64,000 nt of DNA, from the NCBI RefSeq assembly GCF_012295525.1, contig NZ_CP051167.1, positions 992,001 to 1,056,000 of the forward strand, in the 5' to 3' direction. The stretch is from Oxynema aestuarii AP17 (GTDB taxonomy: Bacteria > Cyanobacteriota > Cyanobacteriia > Cyanobacteriales > Laspinemataceae). A program made the translations under genes and the position numbers. This document shows positions 57,765 through 64,000 of this stretch, in pieces. Below the pieces are notes generated by a model. The model made no database searches. It was not told where the DNA came from and was given only the letters and a program-made list of their open reading frames with translations. The stretch's first letter is position 1. Every line of letters begins with the position of its first letter.

Positions 57765-58976
57765 TTAACTACAGAACTTTTCAACACAACGCACGAACAT
57801 TTCCACCCCCATCCCCAACGCCGTCTCGTCAAAATCGAAACGGGGGTGATGGTGGGGATATGCCAAATCCTTCGACTCATTCGCCGACCCTAAAAAGAAA
57901 TAACATCCCGGCACTTCTTGCAAAAAGAAACTCATATCTTCACCCCCCATGGTCTGACATTTCGGTACGATCCCCGCCGGGGTTTCGACCACGTGTTCCG
58001 CCACCGATCGCACTAAATCCGCGATCGCGCGATCGTTGACCACCGACGGATATAACTGCCAATAATCTAAATCGTAACGGGCGCCGTGACTGTGACAAAC
58101 TCCCGCAATAATTTCCGCAAACCGATGGCGAATTAAATCCTCCATTTTCGGATTAAAATAACGCACCGTACCGCTCAATTGCGCTTTCCCCGCAATCACA
58201 TTGTTCGCACTCCCGGCGTGGAACTCACCCACCGTCACCACCGCCGACTCGATCGGATCCACATTGCGGGCGACGATCGTCTGTAACGCCTGCACCACTT
58301 GAGACCCGACAACGATCGCATCTACCGTTTGATGCGGCATCGCACCATGCCCGCCTTTGCCGAAAATCGTGCAACGAAACAACTCCACCGCCGCCATCAA
58401 CGGCCCACTGCGAACCCCCACCGTGCCTAACGGTAAATTATTCCACAAATGTAAACCGACGATCGCATCCGGGCGTGGATTCTCCAAAACCCCCGCCTCG
58501 ATCATCGGTTGGGCGCCGCCGGGACCCTCCTCCGCAGGTTGAAAAATAAACTTCACCGTTCCCGCAAAATCGTCGCGATGTCGGGAAAGATAGTAAACCG
58601 TTCCCAGGGCGATCGCCGTGTGACCGTCGTGACCGCAAGCGTGCATGATCCCGTCGTGACGCGATCGATACGAAACCTCATTCTCCTCCTGAATCGGCAA
58701 AGCATCCATATCGGCGCGAATCGCCAACACCGGACCGGGTTTGCTGCCGCGAATTGTGGCGACAATCCCCGTTTTAGCGATGCCCGTTTGATGTTCGACC
58801 CCCCATTCTTGCAACTTTTTACTGACAAATTCAGCCGTCTGTACTTCTTTAAACCCCAATTCCGGATGTTGGTGCAAATGACGGCGCCATTCCACTAACG
58901 TCATTTGCAAATTGTGGATTTCCGGTCGCAATCGGGATTCATCCGCACAATGGCGATCGAGTGGTGTAGAAAGCAT
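57765..58976 (-). CDS. M20 family amidohydrolase (N-acyl amino acid hydrolase type)
   Basis: A 403-residue metallopeptidase-family enzyme of the M20D/IAA-amino-acid hydrolase group. Metal-binding motifs are LAIRADMDALPIQEE, MHACGHDGHTAIAL, FIFQPAEEGPGGAQ and VGLHLWN. The dimerisation-domain loop is GKGGHGAMPHQTVDAI and the C-terminal His ligand lies in YPHHHPRFDFDE. It likely deacylates N-acyl or amide-conjugated amino acids in the cytoplasm. Length is normal and the start is a simple ATG. Confidence 0.93.
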   Translation of the reverse strand: MLSTPLDRHCADESRLRPEIHNLQMTLVEWRRHLHQHPELGFKEVQTAEFVSKKLQEWGVEHQTGIAKTGIVATIRGSKPGPVLAIRADMDALPIQEENEVSYRSRHDGIMHACGHDGHTAIALGTVYYLSRHRDDFAGTVKFIFQPAEEGPGGAQPMIEAGVLENPRPDAIVGLHLWNNLPLGTVGVRSGPLMAAVELFRCTIFGKGGHGAMPHQTVDAIVVGSQVVQALQTIVARNVDPIESAVVTVGEFHAGSANNVIAGKAQLSGTVRYFNPKMEDLIRHRFAEIIAGVCHSHGARYDLDYWQLYPSVVNDRAIADLVRSVAEHVVETPAGIVPKCQTMGGEDMSFFLQEVPGCYFFLGSANESKDLAYPHHHPRFDFDETALGMGVEMFVRCVEKFCS

Positions 58977-59136
58977 GAGTTTTTTTTGTAAAAATGAGTA
59001 CAGTTTTTCTTATTTTATTCAGGAAACAACGAAACTCAACCATCGCCAGCGATCGCCCCTCCCGCGAGACCCCCAGAAAACCCCAGGGAACGGCGATCGC
59101 CCCGTCTATTTCCTCTTTTACTTCTTCCTCTACTTC

Positions 59137-59835
59137 CTATCCCTTCGCCACTAGAGAAATCGGTAGCAATCGCTCTAAATCCAATTGCGCGGCGGCGGCA
59201 GCCAGTTTCGACAAATCTTCCGCATTTTCAAAATAGGGTAAAACCCCCAAAATAGGCACCTGCACGAACGATTCGATCGCCTCAATAGGCGTCAGATCCG
59301 CAATTTCCTCCTCCGTGCGCGCCTCGGTACAGTTGAGAACAATTCCCCTCAGTTCCACCCCCGACTGTCGGGCCAAGGCCACATTCGCCACCGTATGGGC
59401 GATCGCCCCCAAGCGGACCGGAACCACCAACACCGTCGGTAAGCGCCAATCTCGGGCTAAATCCGCCACAGTCAGTTCCGGAGTCACCGGAGAACCGAGA
59501 CCGCCGAGGGCTTCCACCAAAACCAACGCTTTGCGCTGTTCCAACTGCTGGAAAATCGGCCAAACCCGTTCCAACTCCACCCGCCGTCCTTCCTTTTCAG
59601 CAGCCACCGGAGGGGCGAGGGGGGCTGAAAAATAGAGCGGATTGAGTTCTTCGGGAGATTGATCTAAATCGAACAAGCGGCGGTAAATCTCGCGATCGCC
59701 CGTTCCCGATTGAAGCGGTTTGATAATACCGAGAGCCCGATCTTGACAATACCGTTGCCAGTAAGCGGCGATCGCCGTCGTCAACACCGTTTTACCCGCA
59801 TCGGTATCGGTCGCAGTAATTAGTAATGCACTCAT
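59137..59835 (-). CDS. bioD: Dethiobiotin synthetase
   Basis: A 232-residue BioD. The P-loop is at the start (LLITATDTDAGKTVLTTAIAAYW), the substrate Lys lies in GIIKPLQSGTGD, and further signatures are EALGGLGSPVTPELTVADLA and GIVLNCTEA. It closes the ureido ring of dethiobiotin from DAPA, CO2 and ATP. The ATG at 59835 places the P-loop correctly; 12 upstream codons are not conserved. No other bio genes are nearby. Confidence 0.92.
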   Translation of the reverse strand: MSALLITATDTDAGKTVLTTAIAAYWQRYCQDRALGIIKPLQSGTGDREIYRRLFDLDQSPEELNPLYFSAPLAPPVAAEKEGRRVELERVWPIFQQLEQRKALVLVEALGGLGSPVTPELTVADLARDWRLPTVLVVPVRLGAIAHTVANVALARQSGVELRGIVLNCTEARTEEEIADLTPIEAIESFVQVPILGVLPYFENAEDLSKLAAAAAQLDLERLLPISLVAKG

Positions 59836-59920
59836 AAGATAGAAACTTGAGGAATTTATCGCAGTTTTCACACCTATCGCCTTTCTCGGATTGATAAAGT
59901 AGATAGATAAAAATGGATCC

Positions 59921-59976
59921 AGGAGTGCGAGCTTCCAGCTCGCTAATTTACCAGGGAGCTAGAAACTCGCACTCCT
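59921..59976. repeat. Small inverted-repeat element
   Basis: AGGAGTGCGAG (59921-59931) and CTCGCACTCCT (59966-59976) are exact inverted arms, extended imperfectly inward. It lies between the kinase 3' end and the bioD promoter region; probably a small dispersed cyanobacterial repeat. Confidence 0.7.
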
Positions 59977-60034
59977 CCCAACAATTATCGGATCTTTGCG
60001 AGAATCGCTATATATTTTCCCGATCGACCGTCCC

Positions 60035-62035
60035 TTACTCGCTGACGTCGATCGCAATCGCATAACGAATTCCCCCCGAACCGACCACATCAATTTGATA
60101 CTGCCCACTAACCTGGACTTCCCCTTGCCACTGCACCAACTTTTCCGCATTCTCCACTAAAGTGCCGTCGGGATAGCGAATACTCAAACCGACCGCCCCC
60201 TCCAACAGTTCCACCTTGAGAGCTTGTCCCCGTCGAACGCTGACCAAATAGCGCTTTTGTCGAGCACTCGTCGTCCCCGAAACCGTCGTCCTCCCTTGCG
60301 GGGGCAGGGGTACCCGTTCGCGATCGATCGCCGCCCTCGGCGTTTCCGTCGGTTGTACCGTCGGGATCGGTTCCGGGATCGGTTCTGGGGTCGCAGTCGC
60401 GATCGGTGTCGGCGTCGGTTCTGGGGTCGAGGCTTCTTGCAAGCGCAGATTTAATTCAAAATTGCTATTGGGAAATCCCGGTAACGGAAGTAGCTCGATC
60501 GTGTACTGACCTGCCCGATCTAACGGTCCTTCCCACAACGATACTCCTCTCGAAGCCCCCGGAAGTGGTTGTCTGTCCGGTCCGATCGCGTTCATTAACA
60601 CGCCGTCCCCACTGAGATAGGCGCTCAGACGATCTCCCGCTTCTGCGTCGATCGTGTATTGGATAATTTCATTTTCTTTAACGTTCCCCTGCACGGATTT
60701 GGCGTTTTCCCCCTCCAGGTTGAGGGCGACGGTGGAAATCGACGGTTCGGCGGGGGGAAGTTCCGGCGGTTCCGACGGCGTGGGGGAAGCGGTCGGACTC
60801 GGGGAGTCGGTGGGACTCGGGGTCGGCGTTTTCGTCGGGGAAGCGCTGGCGGTGGGAGTCGGAGTCGGTTGTGCGGTAGGGGTATCGAGATCGGAGAACA
60901 GGGGAGAAGCGGTCGAGATCGGCGTAGGCGGTTCGTTTTGGCGATTTCTGGTATTGCTGACGATCGCCCAGGACCCGAACCCGGCGATCGCGGCGAGGAG
61001 TACCATCGCGGCGGCGATCGCGATCGGATTGCTCCAAAATGCGTCATCGTCGCCGTCGTTTCCCGTCGCGGGAGAAATTTGGGGTTGAGTCGTATTCGCA
61101 GGGCTTGCCGGGCTGTGTCCTACGGCTACAGTCCGCATTTCCGAGGGGCTGGTCGAGCTGGCGGCCACCGCAGGCGGCGCGATCGCGGGTTGGGCGGCGA
61201 TCGCGGGTTGCAACCCCAAGACCACTTCTCGGGCATACTGATAGCGATCGCCCGGTTTATAACTGAGCATTCGATTTAAAACCGTGGCCAATTCCGTAGA
61301 GACCGGAGACTTGACAAACGCCTGCCAATGCCAAACCAATTGGATATCATCGAATAATTCTTGCGGTTCGCGGGCGCTGAGCAACACCACGCAGGTCACC
61401 GCCAGGGAGTACAAATCGCTACTCGGGTAAGCCCGTCCGGTTTGGATTTGTTCGCTGGGCGCATAACCCAACTTCCCCACACTCGTCGCTTGCGGCGTAC
61501 TCCCCTGCAAGCGGGTTGCAAGTTCTTTAACCACGCCGAAATCGATCAACACGGGCAGGCGATCGCGATCGCGCAAAATAATATTGTCCGGGGAAATATC
61601 TCGGTGAATAATTCCGCGCCCGTGGATATATTCCAACACGGGTAAAAGTTGCTGCATCAATTGCAACACTTCCCCTTGAGAAAATGCGCGACCATTGGCT
61701 TTGCATTCTTCGAGCAAGCTTCGATAAGTTTTGCCCTCGACGTAATCTTGCACGAGGAACAAACGGCCATTTTCTTCAAAAGTTGCTCGAAATTGCGGGA
61801 CTTGAGGGTGTTCGAGTTGATAGAGGGTGGTGGCTTCTCGCGCAAACAGTTCTTCCGCTTTCTCAACCGCGTAAGCGCTGCTTTGACTGGGGATGAACTC
61901 TTTGAGGGCGCAGTGTTCGTTAAACCGTCCCAAGTCTTCAGCCAGATACGTTCGACCAAATCCTCCCTGACCTAAAATCGCGATCGGGCGGTAGCGATTT
62001 TGCAGGATCGTACCAGTGGGAATCGGTGGTTGCAT
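60035..62035 (-). CDS. Transmembrane Ser/Thr protein kinase with PPC-like sensor domains
   Basis: A 666-residue Hanks-type kinase. The kinase domain covers residues 1-275: glycine loop ILGQGGFGRTYLAE, Lys45 in CALKEF, catalytic HRD 144-146 (IIHRDISPDN), DFG 165-167 (VLIDFGVVKE) and LGYAPSEQ. After a linker comes one membrane span (about 337-359), a Pro/Thr/Ser-rich stalk (about 370-440) and two beta-sandwich, PPC-like segments (QYTIDAEAGDRLSAYL and QKRYLVSVRRGQALKVEL). The kinase is cytoplasmic and the C-terminus external, a sensor layout frequent in cyanobacteria. Signal and targets unknown. Confidence 0.92.
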   Translation of the reverse strand: MQPPIPTGTILQNRYRPIAILGQGGFGRTYLAEDLGRFNEHCALKEFIPSQSSAYAVEKAEELFAREATTLYQLEHPQVPQFRATFEENGRLFLVQDYVEGKTYRSLLEECKANGRAFSQGEVLQLMQQLLPVLEYIHGRGIIHRDISPDNIILRDRDRLPVLIDFGVVKELATRLQGSTPQATSVGKLGYAPSEQIQTGRAYPSSDLYSLAVTCVVLLSAREPQELFDDIQLVWHWQAFVKSPVSTELATVLNRMLSYKPGDRYQYAREVVLGLQPAIAAQPAIAPPAVAASSTSPSEMRTVAVGHSPASPANTTQPQISPATGNDGDDDAFWSNPIAIAAAMVLLAAIAGFGSWAIVSNTRNRQNEPPTPISTASPLFSDLDTPTAQPTPTPTASASPTKTPTPSPTDSPSPTASPTPSEPPELPPAEPSISTVALNLEGENAKSVQGNVKENEIIQYTIDAEAGDRLSAYLSGDGVLMNAIGPDRQPLPGASRGVSLWEGPLDRAGQYTIELLPLPGFPNSNFELNLRLQEASTPEPTPTPIATATPEPIPEPIPTVQPTETPRAAIDRERVPLPPQGRTTVSGTTSARQKRYLVSVRRGQALKVELLEGAVGLSIRYPDGTLVENAEKLVQWQGEVQVSGQYQIDVVGSGGIRYAIAIDVSE

Positions 62036-62074
62036 AGCAATTTATAAAGAACAAAAAACAGGGAGTTTGGTCAA

Positions 62075-62533
62075 CTAATTGCCCAGTTTGGCTTTTACCA
62101 GTTCTTGGACTTTTTTACCGTCGGCTTTACCTTTGAGGTCTTTCATGGCTACTCCCATGACTTTACCCATATCCTTCGGCGAACTTGCACCGACTCGGGC
62201 AATAATTTCGTCGATAATCCCTTCGATTTCAGCATTGGAAAGCTGACGGGGTAGGTATTCTTCGATGATGCTCAACTCTTGCGCTTCCTGCTCGGCGAGA
62301 TCGGTCCGTCCGGCTTTTTCGTACTGTTCGATCGAATCCCGTCGCTGTTTGGCGAGTTGGGCGAGCAGTTCGATTTCTTGGGCTTCGGTCAAATTTTCTT
62401 GACCGGAAGGGCGCAGGCTAACTTCTTTTTCCAGTAAGAGTTTTTTGATACTGCGGACCGTTTCCAGGCGCAGTTTGTCTTTCGCTTTCATGGCGGTTTT
62501 GAGGTCTTGCGCGATCCGATCTTTTAAGCTCAT
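62075..62533 (-). CDS. GatB/YqeY domain protein
   Basis: A 152-residue YqeY family protein: MSLKDRIAQDLKTAMKAKDK, LRLETVRSIKKLLLEKEV, IIEEYLPRQLSNAEIEGIIDEI and GKVMGVAMKDLKGKADGKKVQELVKAKL. The fold is the helical tail also found in the GatB amidotransferase subunit and may bind tRNA; the cellular role is unclear. A GGAG ribosome-binding site sits 8 bp before the chosen ATG. Confidence 0.92.
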   Translation of the reverse strand: MSLKDRIAQDLKTAMKAKDKLRLETVRSIKKLLLEKEVSLRPSGQENLTEAQEIELLAQLAKQRRDSIEQYEKAGRTDLAEQEAQELSIIEEYLPRQLSNAEIEGIIDEIIARVGASSPKDMGKVMGVAMKDLKGKADGKKVQELVKAKLGN

Positions 62534-63052
62534 AGAACGATCTCCAAATGATGAGTGTTTGATTGAGTTATGGGGTTGGGGTTGATTTTTGCGATCGCGC
62601 GATCGCCTCCCCGACCGCAACCGGGAAAGTTGGTTCCCGGATCTTGCCTAAAAATTTGTGTTGACAATGCACTGTATCGCCGCGATCGCCCCCGGGAACG
62701 GTCCGCTCGGTCTCGGTCTATATTCGTTCTAGCATTCCGTCACCATCCTATAAACTCTATGGTAACTATAGAGAACCATCCAGAACAACCGTCTCTTATT
62801 TTCCCGAGCCACACCGGAAAAGTGGAGAAAACGCCGCCGCGACCGCCGACAAATGGCAGGCAAGTTTATCGAAAAACGGCGATCGCTCCCCCCCTCATTC
62901 CCCCGCGATCGAATCATAAAAATTCTTTTAAATTGGCGCGCACGATACAGAAATTATTTTCATTTTTTGGTAATTTTCGTAAAAACTCGCATGTATATGT
63001 AGCAATCGAGATGATAAGATTGCGTTGAATGAAAGCGCTTCGAGGGTCTGCC
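62534..63052. other. Divergent intergenic region upstream of prs
   Basis: About 519 bp between yqeY (minus) and prs (plus), so it should contain both promoters. A TTGACA lies at 62661 without a clear -10 partner. An AT-rich stretch follows about 62920-63000. No gene or RNA recognised. Confidence 0.4.
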
Positions 63053-64000
63053 GTGATCCGTTCTGCTACATTAACTCGTCATCCATCTCTGGCTACCGTC
63101 ACCGATCATAGCCGACTGCGGCTATTCTCCGGCTCGGCGAATACCGTACTCGCTCAAGAAGTCGCCCGCTACTTGGGAATCGACCTCGGGCCGATGATTC
63201 GGAAGCGGTTTGCCGATGGGGAACTCTATATTCAAATCCAAGAATCGATTCGAGGATGCGATGTCTACTTGATCCAGCCGTCTTGCTACCCGGTCAACGA
63301 CCATTTAATGGAATTACTGATTGTCATCGATGCTTGTCGTAGAGCATCCGCCCGACAAATCACCGCCGTAATTCCTTACTACGGTTACGCCCGGGCCGAT
63401 CGCAAAACCGCCGGACGCGAATCGATTACAGCCAAATTAGTCGCTAATTTGATTACCGAAGCGGGCGCCACGCGCATCTTGGCGATGGACCTCCACTCGG
63501 CTCAAATCCAAGGCTATTTTGACATCCCCTTCGATCACGTCTATGCCTCCCCTGTCATCTTAGATTACCTGGCCAGTAAAGAACTTCACGATATCGTCGT
63601 CGTCTCCCCAGACGTGGGCGGTGTCGCCCGGGCGAGAGCCTTTGCTAAAAAACTCAACGACGCTCCCCTGGCGATTATCGACAAGCGGCGCCAAGCTCAT
63701 AACGTCGCTGAAGTCCTCAACGTCATCGGTGATGTCAAGGGGAAAACGGCTGTTTTAGTCGATGACATGATCGATACGGGAGGCACGATTACGGAAGGCG
63801 CCCGCTTGCTGCGTCAAGAAGGAGCGCGTCAGGTTTATGCTTGTGCGACTCATGCCGTCTTCTCGCCACCTGCGATCCAACGGCTTTCCAGTGGCGTGTT
63901 TGAAGAGGTGATCGTCACCAATACCATTCCCGTTCCCGAGGATAAACAATTCGAGCAACTGACTGTCCTTTCTGTTGCCAACTTACTCGGCGAAACGATT
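63053..64000 (+). CDS. prs: Ribose-phosphate pyrophosphokinase, 3' end outside window
   Basis: The first 316 codons of PRPP synthetase. The GTG start (preceded by GAGGG) gives the cyanobacterial-type N-terminus MIRSATLTRHP; an in-frame ATG eight codons upstream is less likely. Signatures are RLFSGSANTVLAQEVARYLG, KRFADGELYIQIQESIRG, the ATP-loop YYGYARADRKTAGRESITAK, AMDLHSAQIQGYFDIP, and the PRPP-binding loop VLVDDMIDTGGT. It makes PRPP for nucleotide, His and Trp synthesis. The frame is open at the window edge. Confidence 0.95.
   Translation, partial: MIRSATLTRHPSLATVTDHSRLRLFSGSANTVLAQEVARYLGIDLGPMIRKRFADGELYIQIQESIRGCDVYLIQPSCYPVNDHLMELLIVIDACRRASARQITAVIPYYGYARADRKTAGRESITAKLVANLITEAGATRILAMDLHSAQIQGYFDIPFDHVYASPVILDYLASKELHDIVVVSPDVGGVARARAFAKKLNDAPLAIIDKRRQAHNVAEVLNVIGDVKGKTAVLVDDMIDTGGTITEGARLLRQEGARQVYACATHAVFSPPAIQRLSSGVFEEVIVTNTIPVPEDKQFEQLTVLSVANLLGETI

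Overview
The window looks like chromosomal DNA of a cyanobacterium, probably filamentous. HIP1 octamers (GCGATCGC) occur throughout. The gene set includes zeta-carotene desaturase, an NTRC-type thioredoxin reductase-thioredoxin fusion, a PEP-CTERM exported protein, CHAT-domain proteins and a cyanobacterial-type prs. I assign no species.

Layout. (1) 1-6.8 kb: the 3' part of a repeat-bearing calpain-like protease and a parvulin-type PPIase. These are followed by an accessory zone of small nuclease and toxin-antitoxin genes (DUF559, Uma2, DUF5615/DUF433, ParD with a broken ParE), separated by four clusters of HIP1-centred repeats and palindromes. (2) 6.8-12.7 kb: three tandem exported CHAT-protease paralogues sharing a mature N-terminal QSD[IV]TGP motif. 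(3) 13-27.8 kb: mostly housekeeping genes: an outer-membrane-like protein, ScpB, an ABC ATPase, a Trp-rich protein, a PhnD-like lipoprotein overlapping a histidine kinase, a PEP-CTERM protein, an SRPBCC protein with Zds, a ROK sugar kinase, a DppC-like permease and NTRC. (4) 27.9-36.4 kb: a 1276-residue annexin-repeat/JAB-like candidate effector whose frame continues past an amber stop into a kinase-like domain, a coiled-coil membrane protein, and an unusual DNA-ligase-derived OB/Zn/HhH protein with a coiled coil and a C-terminal membrane anchor. (5) 36.4-57.5 kb: RidA, a methyltransferase, then a complete type I-D CRISPR-Cas locus. (6) 57.7-64 kb: M20 amidohydrolase, BioD, a Ser/Thr kinase, YqeY and the start of prs.

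The CRISPR locus is the centrepiece. A WYL regulator and cas3-cas10d-csc2-csc1-cas6-cas4-cas1-cas2 lie between two arrays with the same 37-nt repeat (37 and 72 repeats by my count). The arrays are transcribed outward from two inverted, ungapped 197-bp leader copies. Several spacers can be read as coding sequence. Some pairs within or between arrays derive from the same or homologous protospacers, which suggests repeated encounters with related invaders.

The best candidates for something undescribed are the amber-split effector/kinase gene at 27.9-32.4 kb, the membrane-anchored ligase-derived protein at 34-36.4 kb, and the CHAT triplet with its shared motif.
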